Assembly: GCA_013696665.1 (NCBI GenBank) | Contig: JACCYC010000096.1 | Span: forward strand, 1-12,567 | DNA length: 12,567 nucleotides | From: Burkholderiaceae bacterium | Lineage (GTDB): Bacteria; Pseudomonadota; Gammaproteobacteria; Burkholderiales; Burkholderiaceae_F | Direction: 5' to 3' | Shown here: positions 1-8,008 of the stretch, piece after piece | How the letters are laid out: every line of letters starts with the position of its first letter | Position numbering within the stretch: position 1 is the first letter of the stretch | The notes under the pieces: model-generated | What the model was told of the DNA's origin: nothing | The model's database searches: none | Seen by the model: only the letters and a program-made list of their open reading frames with translations | Translations under genes and position numbers: made by a program

Positions 1-149
1 ACCACGCGCGCACGGCGCTCACGCTCTCGCCACGCGCATGCCTCCTTAATTCGCTGCTGATCGAGCCGCGCTTGGTCGGGCGGGAATGCGAGCACGTCAA
101 TTGCGCGCGCCGGGCCGGAAGCGCGAACCCGGTTGATCGTCGTACGCAT
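1..149 (-). CDS. Possible partial hypothetical protein running off the left edge
   Basis: On the minus strand, a frame opens with ATG at 149 and stays open to base 1 (about 49 codons). It begins MRTTINRVRASGPARAIDVL and ends in an Arg/Glu-rich stretch (WRERERRARV). About two thirds to three quarters of its codons end in G or C, as in neighbouring genes, but GC-rich DNA often has open frames by chance. There is no clear ribosome binding site before the ATG. A strong AAGGAGG lies inside the frame at 41-47, followed by ATG at 39 in another frame, which stops after six codons. I do not recognise the product. It could equally be an untranslated spacer; the sequence to the left of the window would decide. 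Confidence 0.22.
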   Translation of the reverse strand, partial: MRTTINRVRASGPARAIDVLAFPPDQARLDQQRIKEACAWRERERRARV

Positions 150-170
150 CTGCGACCAGTTGCCTGGAGC

Positions 171-206
171 AAAAACAGTTCGACCCCGGCGAATCGCTGG
201 GGTTCG
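171..206 (-). terminator. Weak rho-independent terminator candidate after glmS
   Basis: Read on the minus strand about 29 bases after the glmS stop, CCCC at 202-199 pairs with GGGG at 187-184. An inner GCG/CGC pairing closes a three-base loop, with one A-C mismatch. An outer CGA/TCG pairing extends the stem with one bulged A. Five bases later comes TTTTT (175-171). The position fits a glmU-glmS terminator, but the mismatch, the bulge and the short T run make it weak. Confidence 0.42.
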
Positions 207-234
207 TCAGCTACAGTCCCACGCCACCCAAAAT

Positions 235-2052
235 TTATTCGACGGTCACCGACTTGGCCAGATTCCTTGGCTTATCAACATCCGTTCGGCGCGCGACTGC
301 CGTGTGATAAGCAAGCAACTGCAACGGAACAACGTGCAGGATCGGCGAGAGCGCGCCGTAATGCTCGGGTAGCCTGATCACATGCACGCCCGGGGCTGAC
401 TCGATGTGAGTATCGGCGTCGGCAAACACGTAAAGCTCCCCACCGCGCGCCCGCACTTCCTGCACGTTCGATTTCAGCTTTTCGACCAGCGCATCGTTGG
501 GCGCGACGGTGACCACCGGCATCTCGCTGGTCACCAGAGCAAGCGGCCCGTGCTTCAGTTCGCCGGCCGGATACGCCTCGGCATGGATGTAGCTGATCTC
601 CTTTAGCTTCAGCGCGCCTTCAAGCGCGATCGGATAGTGCAGGCCGCGGCCGAGAAACAATGCGTGTTCCTTGCGCGCAAACTCCTGCGACCAGGCGATC
701 ACTTGCGGTTCGAGCGCAAGCACGGCCTGCAGCGCGGCGGGCAAATGTCGCAGCGCGCGAATGTGTTTCTTTTCTTCTTCGTCATCCAGGCGCCCCCGCT
801 GTTTGGCGAGCGTCAACGTCAACAGAAATAACGCGACAAGTTGAGTGGTAAACGCCTTGGTGGACGCTACGCCGATCTCAACTCCCGCCCGCGTAAAAAA
901 TTGCAGTGCTGTCTGGCGGGCCATTGCGCTTGTCGCTACATTGATGATGCCCAGCGTATGTTTCATGCCGAGCGCCTGAGCATGCTTTAACGCGGACAGC
1001 GTATCGGCGGTTTCGCCCGATTGAGATATCACGATAACCAGCGTGCGCGCGTTGGGCACGCTGACGCGGTAGCGATACTCGCTTGCAATCTCGACCTGCG
1101 TCGCGATTCCCGCGATCGATTCGATCCAAACCTTTGCGGTCAGGCCTGCGTAGTAGCTCGTGCCACATGCAAGGATGAGCACGGAGTCAATCGCCGCCAG
1201 AACATCTGCCGCCTTTTCACCGAACAGCGCAGGCGAAATTGCATCCACACTTTCAATGGTGTCGCTTACGGCGCGCGGCTGTTCGAAGATTTCCTTCTGC
1301 ATGTAGTGCTGATAGGGCCCGAGTTCGGCGCCACCGGCGACGATTTTTACCGTATGCACGGTGCGCTCGACCGGCGCTCCTGCAGTCGTGGTGATTTGCA
1401 CATGATGAATCCCGATGTCGACGACATCACCGTCTTCGAGATACATGATCTGGTCAGTGGTGCCGGCCAATGCCAATGCATCCGATGCAAGAAAATTTTC
1501 GCCTTCGGCGAGGCCAACGACCAATGGAGATCCATTTCGCGCACCGAGCAATCTTTGCGGCTCGGACTTATGCATCACCGCGATGGCATAGGCACCCTTG
1601 AAGCGAGCCACGGCACCGCGCACTGCGGCGGCGAGGTCGCCGCGATAAAGCCGGTGCACCAAATGCGCGATCACTTCGGTGTCGGTCTCCGTTTCGAATT
1701 CGTAGCCGGCTTGCTTCAGTTCGCTGCGGATCGATTCATAGTTTTCGATGATGCCGTTATGGACGACGGCGACTTCGTTACGCGAAAAGTGAGGATGCGC
1801 GTTGCCGGTCACCGGAGCGCCGTGCGTTGCCCAGCGGGTGTGAGAGATGCCGACCGGGCCCCCGAGTGCCGCCTTGCTGATCTGCGCTTCGAGCTCGGCG
1901 ACGCGAGCAGTACTGCGCGAACGCGTCAGCAGGCCGTCGTGCAGCAACGCGACGCCGCACGAGTCGTATCCGCGGTATTCAAGGCGCCGCAGACCTTCCA
2001 CCAGCACCGGCGTTATATCGCGCGTCGCGATGGCGGCGACGATCCCGCACAT
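235..2052 (-). CDS. glmS: Glutamine--fructose-6-phosphate aminotransferase (isomerizing)
   Basis: GlmS makes glucosamine-6-phosphate from fructose-6-phosphate and glutamine in the cytoplasm, the first committed step to UDP-GlcNAc. The protein has 605 residues, close to the 609 of E. coli GlmS. It starts MCGIVAAIATRD, so removal of Met exposes the catalytic Cys2 of the class II glutaminase domain (about residues 2-217). Two SIS sugar-isomerase domains follow. CGTSYYAG starts at C296 and SQSGET spans 343-348; both form the sugar-phosphate pocket. The C-terminal tail NLAKSVTVE, with the catalytic lysine at K600, is intact. Its ATG lies one base after the glmU stop (TGA C ATG), and the purine-rich AAAGGAAAGG inside the end of glmU is its ribosome binding site. 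The pair is almost certainly co-transcribed. I see no glmS ribozyme leader, and none is expected outside Gram-positive groups. Confidence 0.98.
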   Translation of the reverse strand: MCGIVAAIATRDITPVLVEGLRRLEYRGYDSCGVALLHDGLLTRSRSTARVAELEAQISKAALGGPVGISHTRWATHGAPVTGNAHPHFSRNEVAVVHNGIIENYESIRSELKQAGYEFETETDTEVIAHLVHRLYRGDLAAAVRGAVARFKGAYAIAVMHKSEPQRLLGARNGSPLVVGLAEGENFLASDALALAGTTDQIMYLEDGDVVDIGIHHVQITTTAGAPVERTVHTVKIVAGGAELGPYQHYMQKEIFEQPRAVSDTIESVDAISPALFGEKAADVLAAIDSVLILACGTSYYAGLTAKVWIESIAGIATQVEIASEYRYRVSVPNARTLVIVISQSGETADTLSALKHAQALGMKHTLGIINVATSAMARQTALQFFTRAGVEIGVASTKAFTTQLVALFLLTLTLAKQRGRLDDEEEKKHIRALRHLPAALQAVLALEPQVIAWSQEFARKEHALFLGRGLHYPIALEGALKLKEISYIHAEAYPAGELKHGPLALVTSEMPVVTVAPNDALVEKLKSNVQEVRARGGELYVFADADTHIESAPGVHVIRLPEHYGALSPILHVVPLQLLAYHTAVARRTDVDKPRNLAKSVTVE

Positions 2053-2053
2053 G

Positions 2054-3448
2054 TCAGCCTTTCCTTTCTTTTACCGGCCGCTGCCAGCCATCAAGCGTGG
2101 TCTGCTTTGCGCGAGCCACGGTGAGCTTCCCCGCGGCGGCATTCTTTGAGACCGTCGACCCCGCCCCGATTGTGGCCCCTCTGCCGATCGTGACGGGCGC
2201 AACCAGAACTGCGTTGGAGCCGATTGAAACATCATCTTCGATCACCGTGCGGTGCTTGTTCGCACCGTCGTAATTGGCCGTGATCGTTCCGGCACCGATG
2301 TTGACGTGCGCTCCCACCACTGCATCACCGATGTAGGCGAGATGGTTCGCCTTTGAGCCATGACCCAGTGTGCTTCCTTTGACTTCCACAAAATTGCCAA
2401 TGTGAACCTCGTCCCCCAATTGAGTACCGGGGCGCAACCGTGCGTAAGGTCCGATGCGTGAAGCCGCGCCTACCGTAGCGCCGACAAGGTACGAAAAAGG
2501 CAATAACTCCGCGCCGGCACCAATCGAGCAGTCCCGAAGCACGCAATACGCACCGACGCGAACGCCGTCGCCCAGATCGACACGTCCCTCGAACACACAT
2601 CCAACGTCTATCGACACCTCGGCGCCGACATTAACGGTCCCGCGCACGTCAATACGCGCCGGGTCGGCCAATGTTGCGCCGCGCTCCATCAGCAACTGCG
2701 CGGCGCGCCTCTGCGCGACACGTTCAACGGCTGCCAGTTGTTCCTTGCTATTCACGCCCAGCATCTCCTCTGCATTGACGGTCTGAACCGCTACGACGCT
2801 GCGGTCCTCCGCTGCTGCCTGCGACACGATGTCGGTCAAGTAATACTCGCCCTGTGTATTACTGTTGGACAACGCGCTCAACCACCGCTTGAGCTCAATC
2901 GTCGGTGCAATCAATATGCCAGTGTTGACCTCACTCAACGCGCGCTCTTCGGCGTTAGCATCGCGCTCTTCGACCACGCGTAGCACGGTGCCATCGCGCC
3001 CGCGCACGATACGTCCATAGCCTGCGGGTTCCGCCAGGTGCATCGACAATAAGGCTACGTCGACCCGTGCAGCGAGCAAGCGGCGTAGGGTGGCTGATCC
3101 GATCAACGGAACGTCTCCGTATAGAACCAAAGTGGGCACCGCGTCATCTAACAGCGGAATTGCTTGCTGCACTGCATGGCCGGTGCCTAACTGGGGAATC
3201 TGCTCGACAAAGCGCACGCCAGTGCCGTCGAGCGTCTTATCAAGGAACGCTTTTTGCACTTTTTTCCCGCCGTGACCGATAACAACAACTATATTCGGGT
3301 GCAGGTCAGCCGTTGCGGCGCGAACTGCGTCAAGAACATGGGCAAGCATCGGGCGGCCTGCAACGGGGTGGAGTACTTTGGGTAACGCATGCTGACTGGG
3401 TGGCCCCATGCGCTTTCCTTGTCCGGCGGCAAGTATCACGATATTCAT
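2054..3448 (-). CDS. glmU: Bifunctional UDP-GlcNAc pyrophosphorylase / glucosamine-1-phosphate N-acetyltransferase
   Basis: GlmU acetylates glucosamine-1-phosphate and then uridylylates it, giving UDP-GlcNAc for peptidoglycan and lipid A. I start it at ATG 3448 (MNIVILAAGQGKRM), the conserved family N-terminus, giving 464 residues (E. coli has 456). The frame stays open upstream to 3571, but that extension has no family likeness and overlaps the divergent gene. The N-terminal nucleotidyltransferase domain shows LAAGQGKRM (6-14), LPKVLHPVAG from residue 22 with K24, and YGDVPLIG. The C-terminal left-handed beta-helix has hexapeptide repeats, with the likely catalytic His at H369 (HLAYIGD) and NIGAGTITANYDG. 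Between GKRM and LPK there are seven residues (GPPSQHA) where I expect about three. The upstream ribosome binding site is weak. A TAGAAT box on the minus strand (3534-3529) could be a -10 element, but I see no good -35. It is the first gene of the glmU-glmS pair. Confidence 0.97.
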   Translation of the reverse strand: MNIVILAAGQGKRMGPPSQHALPKVLHPVAGRPMLAHVLDAVRAATADLHPNIVVVIGHGGKKVQKAFLDKTLDGTGVRFVEQIPQLGTGHAVQQAIPLLDDAVPTLVLYGDVPLIGSATLRRLLAARVDVALLSMHLAEPAGYGRIVRGRDGTVLRVVEERDANAEERALSEVNTGILIAPTIELKRWLSALSNSNTQGEYYLTDIVSQAAAEDRSVVAVQTVNAEEMLGVNSKEQLAAVERVAQRRAAQLLMERGATLADPARIDVRGTVNVGAEVSIDVGCVFEGRVDLGDGVRVGAYCVLRDCSIGAGAELLPFSYLVGATVGAASRIGPYARLRPGTQLGDEVHIGNFVEVKGSTLGHGSKANHLAYIGDAVVGAHVNIGAGTITANYDGANKHRTVIEDDVSIGSNAVLVAPVTIGRGATIGAGSTVSKNAAAGKLTVARAKQTTLDGWQRPVKERKG

Positions 3449-3457
3449 GCGGCGGTC

Positions 3458-3487
3458 TTGATAGGTCACAAGATTGCCGACTGCAAT
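3458..3487 (+). promoter_or_regulatory. Possible sigma70 promoter for the DUF6279 lipoprotein gene
   Basis: TTGATA (3458-3463; five of six consensus bases) and TGCAAT (3482-3487; four of six) are 18 bases apart. Transcription would begin near 3494, about 25 bases before the GTG at 3519 and just ahead of its GGAGG. The site lies in the 70-base divergent gap next to glmU, so polymerases serving the two genes could interfere. This is a match by eye only. Confidence 0.35.
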
Positions 3488-3518
3488 CCGGGTGGAGACA
3501 GTCAGCGGAGGTGTGTGA

Positions 3519-4424
3519 GTGCTAAACGATTCTAGTTCACCGGTGACACGCTTTGGCACGATGCGCGCCATGCGCCTGCTAACGGTCGCGGCTGCCGTCG
3601 TTCTTATCGCAAGTTGTGCGGCGATGAAGCTTGGCTACAACAATGCGGACACACTCGCCCTTTTTCAGCTGAACAGTTATTTGGAGCTCAATCCAGAGCA
3701 GGAACAGACGGTCAAGGAGCGCGTCAACGCATTGATCGCGTGGCATCGTTCAACCCAGTTGCGCGATTACGCGGCGTTTATCGATCGCGCCCGCGCCAAA
3801 GTGGGCGGGCAGGTCAGCGCAGCTGATGTGATCGAATTCAATCATCAACTTAATGCCCGCATGATGACCGCCGGTGAAAAGGCGGCGCCGGATATTGCAC
3901 ACCTTGCGCTGACACTGAATCCCGACCAGATCGATCGTGCTGCCAAGAAAATCGCCGCCGATGCCACCAAGGCGCGCCGTGAGCTGGTCCGCAACGGCGA
4001 CCAGCATGCGGGCGCCGAACGCGTCAAAAAATACAGCGAGCGAGCCGAATCGTGGTTTGGACGCCTGACCGACGAGCAGAAGGAAATCATCCGCAAGGCA
4101 ATGGCGAATCGACCTCAGGACGCGACTTGGTGGATCGACGAGAAGGAGCGTCGGCAGCGCGAATTCATAGCACTGCTACGCAAAATCCAGGCAGATCGGC
4201 CGGCTGAGGAAACAGCGACAAGGTGGGTTCGCGCCTATTTTGCGCAGTTGAATGCGGCTCCGGAAGCCGAACGCCGTGCACGCGCGGAGGCATACCGGCG
4301 GGGGAGCGCGGAGCTGATAGCGCAGTTGATCAATCATGCGACACCCGATCAACGCACCGCACTCGATAAAAAGTTGAACGATTACGGGCAGGATTTCAAA
4401 TCGCTTGCCGCTCGAAACGGGTAA
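3519..4424 (+). CDS. DUF6279-family lipoprotein
   Basis: This is a predicted lipoprotein of unknown function; I recognise the DUF6279 family by its overall pattern. From the GTG at 3519 it has 301 residues. GGAGG (3507-3511), seven bases before that GTG, favours this start. In-frame ATGs at 3561 and 3570 would give a shorter, more usual signal peptide but have no clear binding site. The hydrophobic stretch LLTVAAAVVLIASC ends in a lipobox with Cys33, followed by Ala and Met, so outer-membrane sorting is possible. The mature part is charged and helical, beginning LGYNNADTLALFQLNSYLEL and then LNPEQEQTVKERV, with LTDEQKEIIRKAM and TPDQRTALDKKLNDYG near the end. The repeated 'xPxQ' or 'TxEQ' helix openings recall periplasmic helical proteins that bind membranes or other proteins, but no role is known. 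It diverges from glmU and converges with the symporter gene, so it is probably a single-gene transcript. Confidence 0.88.
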   Translation: MLNDSSSPVTRFGTMRAMRLLTVAAAVVLIASCAAMKLGYNNADTLALFQLNSYLELNPEQEQTVKERVNALIAWHRSTQLRDYAAFIDRARAKVGGQVSAADVIEFNHQLNARMMTAGEKAAPDIAHLALTLNPDQIDRAAKKIAADATKARRELVRNGDQHAGAERVKKYSERAESWFGRLTDEQKEIIRKAMANRPQDATWWIDEKERRQREFIALLRKIQADRPAEETATRWVRAYFAQLNAAPEAERRARAEAYRRGSAELIAQLINHATPDQRTALDKKLNDYGQDFKSLAARNG

Positions 4425-4445
4425 CGCATAAGGCCTGTGCGCCGG

Positions 4446-5870
4446 TTACGCGACGGGATGTGGCTGTTGCTTCCCTTGCGTGACGATCGAGCCGACAAAC
4501 ATCCCCAGCGCGGCCATCAGAAATCCTCCGAGCACCGCGGGGAACTGCTGCCCCAGCGGCGTCAGCTCAAGCAGTGTCCAGGTTCCCATTCCCAAAACGA
4601 TCGAAGCAATTGCGCCGGGCGTCGTTGACCGCCGCCAATAAAGCCCGCACACCAGCGGCCAGAAGGCGCCGACGACGGGGAACTGATAGGCCTTAGACAC
4701 AAGCTCGTAAATCGGCGTGCCTTCCATGATGATCGAATAAATCATCACGCACCCGGTAAACACCACGACCGTGATCCGCATATTCCGCAGCTGCTGCTTG
4801 TCGGTCATCTTCACAAAGTTCTTCAGCACGTTTTCGACGAACGTCGTCGACGGTGCAAGCAACGTGGCCGACGCGGTCGACATGATCGCCGCCAGCAGCG
4901 CACCGAAAAACGTAACCTGCAGCCATACCGGCATATGTTCCATCACCAGCGTCGGCAGAATCTTCTGGGAGTCTTCCTTCAGCAGTGCGTTGGCAACATC
5001 GGGCATCACCAGAAATGCCGATAGCCCGATAAAGATCGGCACCATCGCGAACACCATGTACGAGATGCCGCCGATGATCGGTCCTTTGACCGACGTGTCG
5101 GCATCTTTCGCCGACATCACGCGCTGAAATACGTCTTGCTGCGGGATCGAGCCGATCATGATCGTGATGGCTGCGCCAGTCCAGAAAAGCCACTCGTGCA
5201 AGCCGCCACTCGGAAAAAATTGGAACATGTCGCGCGACTGCGCAAATTCAATTACCCGGCCAGCGCCTCCCGCGCGATCAGCGGCAAAAATGGCGATCAG
5301 CGACAACCCGACGATGATGATGGCCATCTGAAACGTGTCGGTGAGCGCAACCGACCACATGCCGCCAAAGAGCGTGTAGACGAGCACGATGGCCGTGCCC
5401 AGCGCCATGCCTGCAACGACACTGATGCTGCCCGCCGACAACAGATTGAACACCAGACCCAGTGCAGTGATCTGTGCTGCGACCCAACCGAGGTATGAAA
5501 TCAAAATCACGATGGAGCTGAAAATCTCGACGACGCGTCCATAACGCCGCCGATAAAAATCACCGATCGTCAGCAGCTCCATCTTGTACAACTTGCGCGC
5601 GAAGAACATTCCAACGAGGATCAGGCACAGGCCCGCGCCGAATGGATCTTCCACGGTGTTTCGAAAGCCGCCTTCGACGAACTTCGAAGGGATGCCGAGC
5701 ACGGTTTCTGATCCGAACCACGTGGCGAACGTGGTGGCGACGATCACGTACAGAGGAAGCGAGCGCCCGGCTAGCGCGTAGTCCGATGTGTTCTTCACCC
5801 GCATTGCCGCGTACACGCCCACACCCATCGATGCGACGAGGTAAAGCGCAATCAATGCGAGCAGTGTCAT
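4446..5870 (-). CDS. Sodium:solute symporter (SSS family)
   Basis: This is an inner-membrane secondary transporter of the SSS (SLC5-like) family, which couples solute uptake to sodium entry. It has 474 residues and about 12-13 hydrophobic segments, the first being LLALIALYLVASMGVGVYAA. Family signs include DYALAGRSLPLYVIVATTFATWFGSETVLGIP near the N-terminus, TIGDFYRRRYG before the third membrane segment, and MSTASATLLAPSTTF at 330-344, which matches the TM8 region with small and hydroxyl residues at the Na2 sodium site. The substrate cannot be fixed: proline, choline, pantothenate and organic-acid carriers share this fold. The loop carrying GIPSKFVEGGFRNTVEDPFG may be diagnostic in an alignment. 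The ATG at 5870 has only a weak binding site. A CATAAT box on the minus strand (5909-5904) could be a -10, without a convincing -35. No metabolic or regulatory gene sits beside it to suggest a substrate. It ends 21 bases from the convergent lipoprotein gene, and I see no strong terminator between them. Confidence 0.93.
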   Translation of the reverse strand: MTLLALIALYLVASMGVGVYAAMRVKNTSDYALAGRSLPLYVIVATTFATWFGSETVLGIPSKFVEGGFRNTVEDPFGAGLCLILVGMFFARKLYKMELLTIGDFYRRRYGRVVEIFSSIVILISYLGWVAAQITALGLVFNLLSAGSISVVAGMALGTAIVLVYTLFGGMWSVALTDTFQMAIIIVGLSLIAIFAADRAGGAGRVIEFAQSRDMFQFFPSGGLHEWLFWTGAAITIMIGSIPQQDVFQRVMSAKDADTSVKGPIIGGISYMVFAMVPIFIGLSAFLVMPDVANALLKEDSQKILPTLVMEHMPVWLQVTFFGALLAAIMSTASATLLAPSTTFVENVLKNFVKMTDKQQLRNMRITVVVFTGCVMIYSIIMEGTPIYELVSKAYQFPVVGAFWPLVCGLYWRRSTTPGAIASIVLGMGTWTLLELTPLGQQFPAVLGGFLMAALGMFVGSIVTQGKQQPHPVA

Positions 5871-5958
5871 CGATCCGGCTCAAGCATGGAAAAACTGGCG
5901 CGGATTATGAAGCAAGCGCGTAGCGGCGCGTCGTTTGATTCAAGTGCCGGCTGCCGAA

Positions 5959-7989
5959 TTATCGAGCAGTCTGTCTCAACCAGCGCTCATTCGGCGTCCA
6001 ATGACCATCACCGTGCGTTCCGTGACGGCCAACCGTCATCGCACGCTGCAGCAACCAGCGCTCGGACGCGAGGTCAGTTTCCAACCGAAGCGCAAGCGGC
6101 CCTGCGAGTCCGCCAGGCGGCGCAGGAAGAACCAGGTTGCTCGCCCAACTATCGCCTGCGCGCATCGCAATCGGCACCGGCAGGTTATCGACCTCGACTG
6201 GATTGACCCACGGCGCAATCTGCTCGACCGCGTAACGCGCGCGAGGCTTAATGGACGCCTCACCGAGCCTCCCGCGCTGCCCCCAGCGCACAATTAACGT
6301 TCCACTCGTAGTGGTTGCGGTGATCTTGTCGGTGATCGCGACGTCGCGCCGCCAACCGTGGTTGCGCGTCATCATGAATTCCTCGAACGTCATCGCAAGG
6401 TCCTCACGCGGCGTCGAGTAGTTGTATTCATCGGTTGCACGATCGGGTGCAAAGAAATTCGCAACGTCCACTGGCGTGTAGGCGCGTTGCGCGGCAGTGG
6501 CAGTGGCGCCGAAGAACTTAATCTGCGCGAGACCCACCATTTGAGCGGACTGCAGCGGATACAGGTTGGTCATCAGCGTCGACGGCAACAGCGCCGGGAA
6601 GCGCGGTTCGATGTTGCGCCATGCCGATAGCGAGTTGTTCAGCGAAGCGCGCGCTGCAGGTGGCATGAAGTCAGATGCATGAGCAAGCTCGTGATACATC
6701 AACCACCCAGCCTCTTGCAGAAGATAGGTGATGTCGCGCGAAATTCTCGAAGTGGCGGGAAATGGTAGAAAAATACTTTGATTGTTCCCGGTGTAGCGCC
6801 ACACTCCTGAATACATCAGATCGCGATCAAAGTCAGAGCGAAAATCGGGTGCTTCGTTGATCACGTCGCGCTGCGCAGCGGTCAGCCAAAAATTATCGGC
6901 ATCGAGATAAATCGCCCCGGTTAGCGCGTAATAAAAACTGGGGCGCACCTGGGCTCCGATCACAATGGCGGTCACGCCGTTCAGCAGCCGGAGCATGTCG
7001 GGCGTGGCCTGGGTCCGGACGAATTGTTCGAATACCTGACCCATCCAGTCGTGCGACACGATCACACGATCCATGATCTGGTCCGCGGTGGGTAGCGCGC
7101 CCGAAGTCGTCTGGTGCAACAACGGCAGTGTCGACAGTGGGCAAAGGTTGGCACCGCCTCCGGTGTACTCCAAAGCGGCGTTGTAAGTGCACCCGACCAA
7201 TGCACTCGCAAATGGCCCGTTGGCGCGGTACGGATAGGTGCGCGAAACATGCAGATCGCTGAACACGTGTGGCAGCGTTCCGTTGGGATCGGGCGGCGCC
7301 TGCGTGTAGTTCTCGATTAGCACATAGGCATCATCGGAGTCCGTCGCGCCGCTCGCGCTTCTGCGCGTGACTCGAAAGATGAGCGCCGTGTCGCGCGCGA
7401 CATCAGGCGCGACGAACAGCACCCGATTCGGATCGCCAGCATCGAGCGTGACTGGGGGGCCGGCGATCTGTGCCCACGTGTTGGTTTCTCCCGATGCGAG
7501 CGAGGGCCACGCCCGCAGCGATACATTGCCGCCCTTGCGCGCCGCATGGTCGACGCGGATCATCACCGGCGTTGCAGTCACTGCAGCAACGGCATTGACG
7601 CTTACGGTGGCACTGTTTAAAGCGCCATTCGCATCGACGAACGTGACTGTGAAAGTGTAGGTGCCAGCCGCCGGAGCTTCGAAACTGATCGCCTGCGTTC
7701 TGGGCGACAACAGCGTCACCGGCACGCCGGCGGTCTGCGTCCAGTTCACATTCGCCAGCGAGCCGCTGCACCCCGCGAGGACCGCGCCAGCGACTTTGCC
7801 GACCATCGCGCTGGCATCGGCCACCACGGAAAATGCCTCCGTACCGGTGCACGTCGAAGCACCCAATGACGGAGCCGCTGGCGTGGGTGGCGGCGGCGGG
7901 GGACTGGAATCGCTGCCGCCTCCGCACGCCGCGATAGCGGCAATGAGTGCCAGAAGTACTGGGCGAATCAACGCGGTCAATGCGCTCAT
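5959..7989 (-). CDS. Large predicted lipoprotein with Ig/PKD-like domains and a HELAH zinc-protease motif
   Basis: I do not recognise a named family for this 676-residue protein. A signal peptide (LLALIAAIAAC) ends in a lipobox at Cys22, followed by GGGSDSS and a proline run (about 30-38). Two beta-sandwich-like stretches follow. The first, around 47-135, has WTQTAGVPVTLLSP and TYTFTVTFVDANG. The second, around 160-225, has WAQIAGPPVTL and FVAPDVARDTALIFRVTR. Both resemble PKD/REJ-type repeats of bacterial surface proteins. The rest, from about 230, contains YHELAHASD with H433, E434 and H437, a classic HExxH zinc site. The segment EDLAMTFEEF (E529, E536, E537), about 92-100 residues later, could give the third ligand, as in gluzincins. 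It is probably an envelope-anchored metallopeptidase, but activity and substrate are unknown. It starts 19 bases after the ubiB stop, with AGGA about ten bases before its ATG, so it may be read through from the ubi genes. Codon use looks like its neighbours'. Confidence 0.85.
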   Translation of the reverse strand: MSALTALIRPVLLALIAAIAACGGGSDSSPPPPPPTPAAPSLGASTCTGTEAFSVVADASAMVGKVAGAVLAGCSGSLANVNWTQTAGVPVTLLSPRTQAISFEAPAAGTYTFTVTFVDANGALNSATVSVNAVAAVTATPVMIRVDHAARKGGNVSLRAWPSLASGETNTWAQIAGPPVTLDAGDPNRVLFVAPDVARDTALIFRVTRRSASGATDSDDAYVLIENYTQAPPDPNGTLPHVFSDLHVSRTYPYRANGPFASALVGCTYNAALEYTGGGANLCPLSTLPLLHQTTSGALPTADQIMDRVIVSHDWMGQVFEQFVRTQATPDMLRLLNGVTAIVIGAQVRPSFYYALTGAIYLDADNFWLTAAQRDVINEAPDFRSDFDRDLMYSGVWRYTGNNQSIFLPFPATSRISRDITYLLQEAGWLMYHELAHASDFMPPAARASLNNSLSAWRNIEPRFPALLPSTLMTNLYPLQSAQMVGLAQIKFFGATATAAQRAYTPVDVANFFAPDRATDEYNYSTPREDLAMTFEEFMMTRNHGWRRDVAITDKITATTTSGTLIVRWGQRGRLGEASIKPRARYAVEQIAPWVNPVEVDNLPVPIAMRAGDSWASNLVLPAPPGGLAGPLALRLETDLASERWLLQRAMTVGRHGTHGDGHWTPNERWLRQTAR

Positions 7990-8008
7990 GATCGATTATT
8001 CCTATAGG

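Noticed and set aside
1..234. Plus-strand open frames starting at 72 and 133
   Set aside because: Both run into glmS on the opposite strand, have no recognisable product and no good binding site.
1021..2124. Long open frame of 367 codons on the plus strand, antisense to glmS
   Set aside because: It lies almost wholly opposite intact glmS, its protein is rich in Arg/His/Cys with no family likeness, and it has no convincing binding site. It is a by-product of glmS codon use in GC-rich DNA.
3449..3571. Upstream extension of glmU by 41 codons
   Set aside because: The conserved N-terminus MNIVILAAG begins at 3448. The extension has no family likeness and overlaps the start of the divergent lipoprotein gene.
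4425..4445. Possible bidirectional terminator between the converging lipoprotein and symporter genes
   Set aside because: Only a three-base GGC/GCC stem is visible and there is no T run on either strand.
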